From Lysobacter_C viscosus (lineage in GTDB: Bacteria > Pseudomonadota > Gammaproteobacteria > Xanthomonadales > Xanthomonadaceae): a DNA stretch of 64,000 nucleotides. Each line of letters opens with the position of its first letter. Position 1 is the stretch's first letter. The position numbers were made by a program, and so were the translations under genes. The DNA is taken from the NCBI RefSeq assembly GCF_046600715.1, contig NZ_JBJMAV010000001.1, positions 1 through 64,000 of the forward strand, written 5' to 3'. The notes beneath the pieces are model-generated. The model worked only from the letters and a program-made list of their open reading frames with translations. It made no database searches and was not told the origin of the DNA. Below, in pieces: positions 55,814 to 63,413 of the stretch.

Positions 55814-56287
55814 TCACTGGGTGGCGGCGGCCTTGAGTTCGTCCAGCACGGCCTGGGCATGGCCGGGGACCTTCACCGGCCGCCATGTCCGGGTGATGAC
55901 ACCGTCCGGGCTGATCAGGAAGGTGCTGCGCTCGATGCCCATGACCTTGCGGCCGTACATGTTCTTTTCCTTGATCACGCCGAAGGCGTTGCAGACCGCT
56001 TCGCTCCTGTCGCTGACCAGGTCGAACTCGAAGGCCTGCTTCTCACGGAAGTTCTGGTGGGACTTCACCGAGTCGCGTGAAACGCCAAGCACTGCCGCGC
56101 CGAGCTTGCGGAACTTCGGCAGCAACGCATTGAAATCGTTGCCCTCGGTGGTGCAACCCGGCGTGCTGTCCTTGGGGTAGAAGTAGAGCACCAGCCACTG
56201 GCCGGCATAGTCGCCCAGCGTGGCGGTGTTGCCGCTGGAGAGCTCCAGCGCGAGATCGGCAGGTACGGTGTCGCCGGTATCGGGCAT
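55814..56287 (-). CDS. bcp: peroxiredoxin Bcp/PrxQ
   Basis: The 157-residue thioredoxin-fold peroxidase has YFYPKDSTPGCTTEGNDF with peroxidatic C45. The E. coli-type resolving cysteine five residues later is absent (N50); the only other cysteine is C99 in SEAVCNAFGV, so it may work as a 1-Cys or atypical 2-Cys enzyme. KEKNMYGRKVMGIERSTFLI is the standard Bcp core. It reduces organic peroxides and hydrogen peroxide. It follows the GcvR-like gene by 11 bases on the same strand, the gcvR-bcp pairing also seen in E. coli. Confidence 0.92.
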   Translation of the reverse strand: MPDTGDTVPADLALELSSGNTATLGDYAGQWLVLYFYPKDSTPGCTTEGNDFNALLPKFRKLGAAVLGVSRDSVKSHQNFREKQAFEFDLVSDRSEAVCNAFGVIKEKNMYGRKVMGIERSTFLISPDGVITRTWRPVKVPGHAQAVLDELKAAATQ

Positions 56288-56298
56288 GCAGTGCGTCC

Positions 56299-56943
56299 TC
56301 AGAACTTCATCGGGTCCATGATGGCATCGAGGTTCAGGTGGTCGCAGAACTCCAGGAAGTCGTCGCGAAGCGCGGCGATGTGCATGTTCGCCGGCACTCC
56401 GATGGTGACCTGCGCGGAGAACATGTCCGCGCCCGTCTGCATCGCGCGGTATCGGGAGCAGTGGAGGCTTTCGATGGTGATGCCCTGGCGGTCGAAGAAA
56501 TCCGCCAGCTGGAAAAGGATGCCGGGCTTGTCGCTGGCCACCACTTCGACGATGTAGGGGAGCAGGTTGGACTGCACCTGCTTGGCGCCGGTGCGGTACC
56601 AGATCAGCTTCAGGCCTTCCTCGCGCTCCAGCCGGGTCAGCATGGCCTCGAGCTTGGCGACCGCGTCCCACGAGCCCACTGCCAGCGCCGTTACTGACAC
56701 GTCGCGGCCCACCGTGGACAGGCGCGCGTCGGCCAGGTTGCAGCCGCTGTCGCTGATGCGCCGGGTCACCGACAGCAGCGGGGATTCCGGATGCGTCGTG
56801 TACGCATTGATCAGCAGGTGGTTTTCGTTCGGCGACGGCCGGGAAGCGGAATCGGTCAAGGCGGCGCCTGCGGTGGGTGCGGAACAACCGAAGCCGGGAC
56901 CGGCTCCGGGAATGAACGGCCCCGTGAAGGGGTTGCCGTGCAT
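56299..56943 (-). CDS. gcvR: GcvR-like tandem ACT domain regulator
   Basis: The conserved part starts at NENHLLINAYTTHPESPLLS and holds two ACT domains, the second with IVEVVASDKPGILFQLADFF. This is the layout of GcvR, which in E. coli binds GcvA and represses glycine cleavage genes in the absence of glycine. No gcvA or gcvTHP is in the window. The start is uncertain: ATG 56943, ATG 56952 or TTG 56859 (giving MTDSASRPSPNENHLL). The last gives the most compact protein. The gene is divergent from dapA, as in E. coli (dapA-gcvR-bcp). Confidence 0.82.
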   Translation of the reverse strand: MHGNPFTGPFIPGAGPGFGCSAPTAGAALTDSASRPSPNENHLLINAYTTHPESPLLSVTRRISDSGCNLADARLSTVGRDVSVTALAVGSWDAVAKLEAMLTRLEREEGLKLIWYRTGAKQVQSNLLPYIVEVVASDKPGILFQLADFFDRQGITIESLHCSRYRAMQTGADMFSAQVTIGVPANMHIAALRDDFLEFCDHLNLDAIMDPMKF

Positions 56944-57085
56944 GGCCAGCATACTTGCCGCCGCTTTCACGCCGCAAGTAACATCGGGCCCCGCACCCTG
57001 GCCCTGCGCGACGTCCGCGTCGCTGTCCCCGCGGGGCCGGTTTCCGCCCCCGCCCCCCTCCCACGCTCCACGCAGAGGCCCGCTC

Positions 57086-57991
57086 TTGCGAATTTCCGGC
57101 AGCATTACCGCCCTGGCGACCCCGTTCAACGTGGCCGGCGAGCTCGATATCGACGCCTGGCGCCGGCTGTTGGCCGCGCAACTGGACGCCGGAACGCAGG
57201 CGGTGGTGGTTGCCGGCTCCACCGGCGAAGCGGCGGCGCTCTACGACATCGAGTTCGACACCCTGCTGCGCACCGCAGTGGAGTACGTGGCCGGCCGCGT
57301 GCCGGTGCTTGTCGGCACGGGCATGTCCAACACCGCTAAAACCATCGAGCAGACCCGCCGCGCGGCCGCCCTGGGCGCCGACGTGGCGTTGGTCGTGACG
57401 CCACCCTACGTGCGCCCCACCCAGGCCGGGCTGGTGGCGCATTACCGCGCCGTCGCAGACGACGGTGCCCTGCCGGTGATGCTCTACAACGTGCCCGGCC
57501 GGACCGGCGTCGACCTTGTCCCCGAGACGGTGGCCGAGCTGGCAGGTCACGGACGCATCGTCGGGCTGAAGGAAGCCGTGTCGGAGCCGGAGCGCATGGA
57601 GGCGCTGCTGTGCCTGCGCGATGCCGGCTTCGTGCTGCTGAGCGGCGACGACCCGACCGCGTGCCGGGCGATGCTCGCTGGCGCCGATGGCGTGATCTCG
57701 GTGGCTTCCAACGTCCTGCCGGCCTCTTTCCGACGCCTGTGCAACCTGGCGCTTGCGGGCAAGGCGGATGCGGCCGGGGCGCTCGACGCCCGCCTGCGAC
57801 CCGTCGCAGACTTCCTCGGCGTGGAACCCAATCCCATCCCGGTCAAGGCGCTGCTTGCGCTCCAGGGCATCGGCCATGGCCTGCGCCGGCCGCTGACGCC
57901 GCTCAGCCCCGTCCACCAGGCCGCGGCCGCGGCAACGCTGGCCCTGATCGGTACCCTCGAACACGAATCCCGCGGCGAACTCGCGGCTTGA
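57086..57991 (+). CDS. dapA: 4-hydroxy-tetrahydrodipicolinate synthase
   Basis: The 301-residue class I aldolase condenses pyruvate and aspartate semialdehyde in lysine and peptidoglycan synthesis. SGSITALATPF is the conserved N-terminus, VVAGSTGEAAAL the pyruvate loop, MLYNVPGRTG has the catalytic Tyr and IVGLKEAVSEP the Schiff-base Lys. The start appears to be TTG 57086, with AGAGG about nine bases upstream; no ATG fits the family N-terminus. The bamC-like lipoprotein gene follows after 14 bases. Confidence 0.94.
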   Translation: MRISGSITALATPFNVAGELDIDAWRRLLAAQLDAGTQAVVVAGSTGEAAALYDIEFDTLLRTAVEYVAGRVPVLVGTGMSNTAKTIEQTRRAAALGADVALVVTPPYVRPTQAGLVAHYRAVADDGALPVMLYNVPGRTGVDLVPETVAELAGHGRIVGLKEAVSEPERMEALLCLRDAGFVLLSGDDPTACRAMLAGADGVISVASNVLPASFRRLCNLALAGKADAAGALDARLRPVADFLGVEPNPIPVKALLALQGIGHGLRRPLTPLSPVHQAAAAATLALIGTLEHESRGELAA

Positions 57992-58005
57992 ACCCAGGAG
58001 ATCCC

Positions 58006-58548
58006 ATGTCCCCCACGCCACATCGCTCCCGCCGTCTCAACTTCGCCGTTGCAGCGGCCCTCGCCGCAACCCTGGTGGCGACCTCCGGGTGCAGCTGGTT
58101 CCGCAAGACAGACGAGCTGTACGCCCAGTCGGCGCAGTCGCGCCCGCTGGAAGTCCCGCCCGACCTTGACCTGCCGCGTACCACCGGTGCCGGGTCGACC
58201 CAGGGATCGGTCACCGCATCGGGCCAGGCGATCGCCACCCAGGCGCCGACCGCAACGTCCGCGTCCGCGTCGCAGGCACAGGGCTTCACGACGTCGGGCA
58301 CGCGCGACGCCGTCTACGCACGCGTGGGGGAACTGTTGGTCGGGATAGAAGGCGTCGAGATCGCCAGTCGCGCTGAATTGCTGGGCGCCTATGACGTCAA
58401 TTACGAGGGGTCGAACTTCCTGGTGCGCGTCAGCGAAGTCCAGGCGGGCGCCTACGTATCCGCGGTCGATCCGCGCGGCATGCCCGCAACCGGCGGCGCG
58501 CCGGCCAGGTTGATCGAGGCACTGCGGGCAGCGATCGGCGGCAACTGA
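58006..58548 (+). CDS. BamC/NlpB-like outer membrane lipoprotein
   Basis: The 180-residue protein has a long signal sequence ending in a lipobox-like ATSGC, then LYAQSAQSRPLEVPPDLDLP, similar to the N-terminal tail by which BamC contacts BamD. A Ser/Ala/Thr linker and one small alpha-beta domain follow, so it is about half the size of E. coli BamC (344 residues), which has two such domains. In E. coli nlpB/bamC also lies directly after dapA. CAGGAG precedes the ATG. A role in outer membrane protein assembly is inferred from context and the tail. Confidence 0.78.
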   Translation: MSPTPHRSRRLNFAVAAALAATLVATSGCSWFRKTDELYAQSAQSRPLEVPPDLDLPRTTGAGSTQGSVTASGQAIATQAPTATSASASQAQGFTTSGTRDAVYARVGELLVGIEGVEIASRAELLGAYDVNYEGSNFLVRVSEVQAGAYVSAVDPRGMPATGGAPARLIEALRAAIGGN

Positions 58549-58572
58549 CCGCGATCGCCGCATCCCAACGGG

Positions 58573-58602
58573 AAACGGGCGCCGAGGGCGCCCGTTTTCT
58601 TT
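58573..58602 (+). terminator. terminator after the bamC-like gene
   Basis: ACGGGCGCC-GAG-GGCGCCCGT is a perfect 9 bp stem preceded by AA and followed by TTTCTTT. It ends the dapA-bamC transcript and faces fdxA, which converges here. Confidence 0.82.
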
Positions 58603-58645
58603 CCTGCTTCCCCGTCATCGACCGCTCGGCCGCGACGTGACTGCA

Positions 58646-58969
58646 TCAGCGCTCCAGCAACTTGAGCTTGTCGGGCTTGCCTTCCCACTCCTTGGCGTCG
58701 GGCAGCCCGTCCTTGCGCGCGGTGATCACCGGCCACTGCGGGGCCAGCTCGGCATTGAGCGCCACGAACACTTCCTGCCCCGCCGGGACGTCGTCCTCGG
58801 GATAGATCGCATTGATCGGGCATTCGGGCTCGCAGAGCGTGCAGTCGATGCACTCGTCCGGATCGATCACCAGGAAGTTCGGGCCCTCGTGGAAGCAGTC
58901 GACCGGGCACACCTCGACGCAGTCGGTGTACTTGCACTTGATGCAGTTCTCGGTGACGACGAAGGGCAT
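58646..58969 (-). CDS. fdxA: 7Fe ferredoxin FdxA
   Basis: The 107-residue protein begins MPFVVTENCIKCKYTDCVEV and carries two cluster motifs: CIKCKYTDCVEVCPVDCF for the [3Fe-4S]/[4Fe-4S] pair and CIDCTLCEPECP. It is the Azotobacter FdI-like ferredoxin found in many proteobacteria, an electron carrier of unresolved partners. An in-frame upstream ATG (59041) would add 24 unconserved residues. It is a lone gene. Confidence 0.95.
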   Translation of the reverse strand: MPFVVTENCIKCKYTDCVEVCPVDCFHEGPNFLVIDPDECIDCTLCEPECPINAIYPEDDVPAGQEVFVALNAELAPQWPVITARKDGLPDAKEWEGKPDKLKLLER

Positions 58970-59092
58970 GGAATTCGATCCCGGGGACGAGCGCGTTAGT
59001 TTAGCGAGTCGGCGCGGGTAGTCCCAAGGCCGCACCCGCATCGGGCGCGCGCCCCGACCCTCAGGCAGCCATTGGCCGGCGCCGAAAAGCAG

Positions 59093-59120
59093 AAAGCCCG
59101 CGCATTGCTGCGCGGGCTTT
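59093..59120 (-). terminator. terminator after tRNA-Glu
   Basis: AAAGCCCGCGC-ATTGCT-GCGCGGGCTTT is a perfect 11 bp stem six bases beyond the CCA end of tRNA-Glu on the minus strand, followed there by a broken T-rich stretch (CTGCTTTT). Confidence 0.8.
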
Positions 59121-59125
59121 CGAAT

Positions 59126-59201
59126 TGGCGCTCCCTACGAGATTCGAACTCGTGTTTTAGCCTTGAGAGGGCCACGTCCTAGGCCTCTAGACGAAGGGAG
59201 C
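59126..59201 (-). tRNA. tRNA-Glu (anticodon CTC)
   Basis: Read on the minus strand: acceptor GCTCCCT/AGGGAGC, D arm region CGTCTAGAGGCCTAGGACG, anticodon loop CTCTCAA with CTC, T-loop TTCGAAT and encoded CCA. It reads GAG. The body closely resembles standard bacterial tRNA-Glu(TTC). Confidence 0.93.
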
Positions 59202-59312
59202 AATGTTCCGCAACGGCGTCCAGCACGGCGCGGCCTGCTAGTATAGGGGGCTCCGTTGTCGCCGGCAACGGCTTTTTCTACTACTCATTCAAGGGTGCGG
59301 CCAGGCCGCCAG

Positions 59313-60653
59313 ATGCGATCCGAAAACGCCTCCATTCCAGTGCCCGAGCTTCGGGTCATCCCTCGCGACGCCCACGCCGTTTCCCGCAAGGACATCAGCT
59401 CCAGCGCGCTGCGGGTGTTGTACCGCCTGCGTGATTCGGGCTTTGCGGCTTACCTGGTCGGAGGTGCGGTCCGCGACCTGATCGTCGGCGGGCATCCCAA
59501 GGATTTCGACCTGGCCACCGACGCCACGCCCGACCAGGTGCGGCAGCTGTTCCGGAACTGCCGCCTGATCGGTCGGCGTTTCCGCCTGGCGCATGTCGTG
59601 TTCGGCCGCGAGATCATCGAGGTCGCCACCTTCCGCGCCAATGTCGACGACGGCAGCGGTGACCGCGAGGTCCACGACGGGGGCCGGTTGCTGCGCGACA
59701 ACGTGTACGGCTCGATCGAGGACGACGCGATCCGCCGCGATTTCACCGTCAACGCGCTGTACTACGCGATCGAGGATTTCTCGGTGCGCGACTACGTGGG
59801 CGGGTTCGAAGACGCGCAGAACCGGCTGATGCGCCTGATCGGAGACCCCGAAACCCGCTATCGCGAGGACCCGGTGCGGATGTTGCGCGCGGTGCGCCTG
59901 GCCGCGAAGCTGGATTTCGAGATCGAGGCCGCGACGGCCGAGCCGCTCCCGCGCCTGGCCGGGCTGTTGCGCGAGGCCGCGCCGGCACGGCTGTTCGAGG
60001 AGTGCCTCAAGCTGTTCCTGTCCGGCCATGCGCAGGAGAGTTTCCTGCGGCTCGAGCGCCACCGCCTGCTGGAGGTGCTGTTTCCCGAATCCGCCCAGGC
60101 CATGGCGGCCAACCGGAGCGGCGCGTTGCGCACGATGGTGCTTGAAGGACTGCGCGGCACCGACGAGCGCGTTGCCAACGACGAGCCGGTATCGCCCGCG
60201 TTCCTGTTCGCGCTGCTGCTGTGGCCGGCGTACTGCCGGGCGCTGGCGACGCTGCAGGCCCAAGGCATGCACGCGGTCGAAGCACAGCGTCGGTCCGCTG
60301 ACCGCGTGACCGTGCACCAGTTGCAAACGATCGCGCTGCCGCGACGGTTCTCCCTGCCCATGCAGGAAATCTGGCTGCTGCAGACGCGCTTCTCGCTGCG
60401 CCAACCCAAGCGAGTATCGCGGCTGCTGTCGCACCCGCGTTTCCGGGCGGCATTCGATTTCCTGTCGCTGCGTGAAGCCGCGTCGCCGGACCATGCCGAG
60501 GACATCGCGTTCTGGCGCGAGGCGCAGCTGCAACCGGGTGCCGCAACCAGCGCGCTGCCCGGCAGCGATGCCGGTGGGGGTGAAGACGAAGAGCTCGATC
60601 CGGATGGGGCGCCCCGTCGCCGCCGCCGCCGCCGTCGCAACAGGGCCGGCTGA
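59313..60653 (+). CDS. pcnB: poly(A) polymerase I
   Basis: The 446-residue nucleotidyltransferase adds 3' poly(A) tails that mark RNA for decay. The active site is YLVGGAVRDLIVGGHPKDF followed by DLATDATPDQV (the GG...DxD core), with RRDFTVNALYY and the RNA-binding EDPVRMLRAVRLAAKL. The C-terminus is basic (GAPRRRRRRRRNRAG), common in this family. ATG 59313 was chosen; TTG 59256 is in frame and lies just after a TAGTAT -10-like sequence (59239-59244), so a longer form is possible. folK follows after six bases. Confidence 0.94.
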   Translation: MRSENASIPVPELRVIPRDAHAVSRKDISSSALRVLYRLRDSGFAAYLVGGAVRDLIVGGHPKDFDLATDATPDQVRQLFRNCRLIGRRFRLAHVVFGREIIEVATFRANVDDGSGDREVHDGGRLLRDNVYGSIEDDAIRRDFTVNALYYAIEDFSVRDYVGGFEDAQNRLMRLIGDPETRYREDPVRMLRAVRLAAKLDFEIEAATAEPLPRLAGLLREAAPARLFEECLKLFLSGHAQESFLRLERHRLLEVLFPESAQAMAANRSGALRTMVLEGLRGTDERVANDEPVSPAFLFALLLWPAYCRALATLQAQGMHAVEAQRRSADRVTVHQLQTIALPRRFSLPMQEIWLLQTRFSLRQPKRVSRLLSHPRFRAAFDFLSLREAASPDHAEDIAFWREAQLQPGAATSALPGSDAGGGEDEELDPDGAPRRRRRRRRNRAG

Positions 60654-60659
60654 CGGCCG

Positions 60660-61175
60660 ATGTCCAGGGGCTCGACGCCGGATCGGATGGCGTGCGTCGT
60701 GGGATTGGGCGGGAACGTGGGCGACCCTGCGGCCGCGATACGCCATGCCTTCCTCGCGCTCGATGAGCTGCCGGGCACGCGGCTGGTCAGCGCGTCAACC
60801 CTGTACCGGACCGCGGCCTGGGGCGTCACGGCGCAAGCCGATTTCGTGAATGCCGCGGCACTCCTGGAGACATCGCTGTCGGCCGAGGCGTTGCTGGCCG
60901 GTCTGCTGGAGATCGAACGCGCCTTCGGCCGCGACCGCGACGCCGTCGATGCGGAGCGCTGGGGTCCCCGGACCCTGGACCTGGACCTGCTTCTGTATGG
61001 CGCTGAGCGGATCGACTGCCCGGGCCTGACCGTGCCGCACCCGCTCCTGCACCGGCGGGCGTTCGCCCTGGTGCCCTTGCTGGAGGTTGCGCCCGGCGCG
61101 GATATCCCCGGCATCGGGCCTGCGGCCGATGCGCTGGCAGCGATAGCCAGCGACGACATCCGGGCGCTAGGCTAG
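60660..61175 (+). CDS. folK: HPPK, 6-hydroxymethyl-dihydropterin pyrophosphokinase
   Basis: The 171-residue enzyme transfers pyrophosphate to the pterin in folate synthesis. GLGGNVGDP, TLYRTAAWG, DFVNAAALLET, WGPRTLDLDLLLYG (two catalytic Asp) and VPHPLLHRRAFALVPL are all present. A short N-terminal lead (MSRGSTPDRMA) precedes the fold; ATG at residue 10 is an alternative start. It is coupled to pcnB upstream and panB downstream. Confidence 0.95.
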   Translation: MSRGSTPDRMACVVGLGGNVGDPAAAIRHAFLALDELPGTRLVSASTLYRTAAWGVTAQADFVNAAALLETSLSAEALLAGLLEIERAFGRDRDAVDAERWGPRTLDLDLLLYGAERIDCPGLTVPHPLLHRRAFALVPLLEVAPGADIPGIGPAADALAAIASDDIRALG

Positions 61176-61179
61176 GGCG

Positions 61180-62001
61180 ATGTACACCACCACGCCCGGC
61201 GACACCCCCTGGACCGTCCCGGCGCTGGCGCAGGCCCGGCGCGACGGCCGCAAGCTGGTGATGCTGACCTGCTATGACGCCGGCTTTGCCCGCACGGTCG
61301 ATGCCGCGGGCATCGACCTGGTGCTGGTCGGTGACTCCCTCGGCATGGTGGTACAGGGGCACCACAGCACGCTCCCGGTGACTGTCGCGGACATGGCCTA
61401 CCACACGCGCTGCGTGGCACGCGGCCTGTCGCGGGCGTTGCTGGTGGCCGACCTGCCGTACCAGGCCGATGCAACGCCCCAGGCCGCGCTGGCGGCGTCG
61501 ATCGAGTTGCTGCAGGCCGGGGCGGCGATGGTCAAGCTCGAGGGCGCCTCCGCGCACAAGCTCGACGCGATCCGCCACCTGTCCAGTCGCGAGGTGCCGG
61601 TGTGCGCGCACCTCGGGCTGACCCCGCAGTCGGTGCTGCGGCTGGGCGGCTACAAGGTGCAGGGACGGGAGGCCGACGCCGCCCGCCGCCTGAAGGACGA
61701 CGCACTGGCCGTGGCCGACGCCGGGGCCGACCTGCTGGTGCTGGAGTGCGTGCCCTCGGACCTGGCGGCCTCGATCACGCGTGACAGCCCGGTCCCGACC
61801 ATCGGCATCGGGGCCGGTCCCGGGTGCGACGGCCAGGTGCTGGTCCTGCATGACATGCTGGGCCTGCGCAGCGGGCACCGGCGGCCGAAGTTCGTCAAGG
61901 ATTTCCTCGCCGACGGCGGCTCCGTGCAAGGGGCGATGGAGGCCTACGCCGACGCCGTGCGCAGCGGCCATTTCCCGGACGCAGCGCACTCCTACGCCTG
62001 A
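61180..62001 (+). CDS. panB: ketopantoate hydroxymethyltransferase
   Basis: The 273-residue enzyme makes ketopantoate from ketoisovalerate in pantothenate synthesis. KLVMLTCYDAGFARTVD, VGDSLGMVVQGH, MVKLEGA and the catalytic-Glu/IGIGAGPGCDGQVLVLHDML segment are intact. It starts four bases after folK and leads panB-panC-panD. Confidence 0.97.
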   Translation: MYTTTPGDTPWTVPALAQARRDGRKLVMLTCYDAGFARTVDAAGIDLVLVGDSLGMVVQGHHSTLPVTVADMAYHTRCVARGLSRALLVADLPYQADATPQAALAASIELLQAGAAMVKLEGASAHKLDAIRHLSSREVPVCAHLGLTPQSVLRLGGYKVQGREADAARRLKDDALAVADAGADLLVLECVPSDLAASITRDSPVPTIGIGAGPGCDGQVLVLHDMLGLRSGHRRPKFVKDFLADGGSVQGAMEAYADAVRSGHFPDAAHSYA

Positions 62002-62034
62002 CCGGCCTGGCGGCCGCGTGCGAGACCCGCCCCC

Positions 62035-62928
62035 ATGATTGAAACCCTCACCCGTCTGGACGACCTGCGCACGCGCGTGGCCAGTTGGAAGCGCGAAGGC
62101 CTGCGGGTCGGCTTCGTCCCGACCATGGGCAACCTGCACGCCGGTCATTTCTCCTTGGTCGAGCTCGCCCGCCGGCTCGCGCAGCGGGTAGTCGTGAGTG
62201 TGTTCGTGAACCCCACCCAGTTCGGCCCGGGCGAGGATTTCGACCGCTACCCGCGGACCCCCGAGGCCGACGCCGCGGGGTTGGCTGCCGCTGGCGCCGA
62301 TGCGGTGTGGATGCCGGCGCTCGACACCATGTATCCGCACGGCGCGTCCGCTGCGGTGCAGGTGCGGGTGCCGGGTATCACCGGGGTGCTGGAGGGCGAA
62401 CACCGGCCGGGCCACTTCGACGGCGTCGCCACGGTAGTCGCGCGGCTGCTCAACCAGGTCCAACCCGACGTGGCGGTGTTCGGGCGCAAGGATTACCAGC
62501 AGCTGGCGGTCATCCGGTACCTGGTGCGTGACCTGGCGATGCCGGTACGGATCGAGGCCGGGGCGACCCTGCGCGAGGCCGACGGCCTGGCAATGAGTTC
62601 CCGCAACCAGTACCTGACGCCAGACCAGAGACCGGTCGCGGCCGAGATCCACCGGACCCTTGCGTGGATGCGCCAGGCGACGCAGGCCGGGACCCCGACA
62701 GCCGACGTGGAGGCCGATGCCCGCCGGCAGCTGCACGACGCCGGTTTCGACGTGGACTACGCGGTCCTGCGGACCCCCCAGCTGGAGGTCCCCGGCGATG
62801 CCGCGGGTCCCCGCGTGGCCCTCATCGCGGCCCGCCTGGGGGCGACCCGGCTGATCGACAACCTGGAGTTCGACGTCCAAAGCGCCCAAGCGGTGCCGGG
62901 TCCGCGCAGGGCAGGCGCGGGCCCTTAG
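62035..62928 (+). CDS. panC: pantothenate synthetase
   Basis: The 297-residue ligase joins pantoate and beta-alanine with ATP. VGFVPTMGNLHAGHFSLVE has the HIGH-like HAGH, SVFVNPTQFGPGEDF and DVAVFGRKDYQQLAVIRYLV are the substrate loops, and SSRNQYLTP is the KMSKS-like loop. It follows panB after 33 bases. Confidence 0.97.
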   Translation: MIETLTRLDDLRTRVASWKREGLRVGFVPTMGNLHAGHFSLVELARRLAQRVVVSVFVNPTQFGPGEDFDRYPRTPEADAAGLAAAGADAVWMPALDTMYPHGASAAVQVRVPGITGVLEGEHRPGHFDGVATVVARLLNQVQPDVAVFGRKDYQQLAVIRYLVRDLAMPVRIEAGATLREADGLAMSSRNQYLTPDQRPVAAEIHRTLAWMRQATQAGTPTADVEADARRQLHDAGFDVDYAVLRTPQLEVPGDAAGPRVALIAARLGATRLIDNLEFDVQSAQAVPGPRRAGAGP

Positions 62929-63025
62929 GGACCGCGCCTGGCGGAGGTCATGTTGCGCTGCGCCATGCGCTGATAGACTTGCCCATTCCCGTACCGACGC
63001 CCGTGCCCGCGCACCGGAGCCAGAC

Positions 63026-63406
63026 ATGCAATTGAACCTGCTCAAGGCCAAGATCCACCGTGCCACCGTGACCCACGCGGAGCTCCATTACGAGGGCTCG
63101 TGCGCGATCGACGGCCGCCTGCTCGATATTTCGGGTATCCGCGAGTACGAACAGGTGCACATCTACAACATCAACAACGGCCACCGGTTCGTGACCTATG
63201 CCATCCGTGGCGAGGAAGGCAGTGGCGTGATCTCGGTGAACGGCGCGGCGGCGCACTGCGCGCAGCCGGGCGACCTGGTGATCATCTGCGCCTACGGTGC
63301 CTGCGAGGAAGCCGAGGCCGCCAGGTTCAAGCCGACCCTGGTGTACGTCGATCGCGACAACCGGCTGACCCACACCAACCATTCGATCCCCGCGCAGGCC
63401 GCCTGA
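63026..63406 (+). CDS. panD: aspartate 1-decarboxylase proenzyme
   Basis: The 126-residue proenzyme makes beta-alanine from aspartate. The self-cleavage site G24-S25 lies in HYEGSCAIDG, generating the pyruvoyl group on the alpha chain. INNGHRFVTYAI and NGAAAHCAQPGDLVIICAYG are typical. A TAGACT hexamer (62974-62979) lies about 45 bases upstream of the ATG, so panD may have its own promoter. pgi follows after seven bases. Confidence 0.96.
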   Translation: MQLNLLKAKIHRATVTHAELHYEGSCAIDGRLLDISGIREYEQVHIYNINNGHRFVTYAIRGEEGSGVISVNGAAAHCAQPGDLVIICAYGACEEAEAARFKPTLVYVDRDNRLTHTNHSIPAQAA

Positions 63407-63413
63407 CGCCGCG

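Noticed and set aside
55814..58021. A 735-codon minus-strand frame read as one protein
   Set aside because: Only its last 157 residues are real (Bcp). The upstream part is antisense to dapA and out of frame with the gcvR-like gene.
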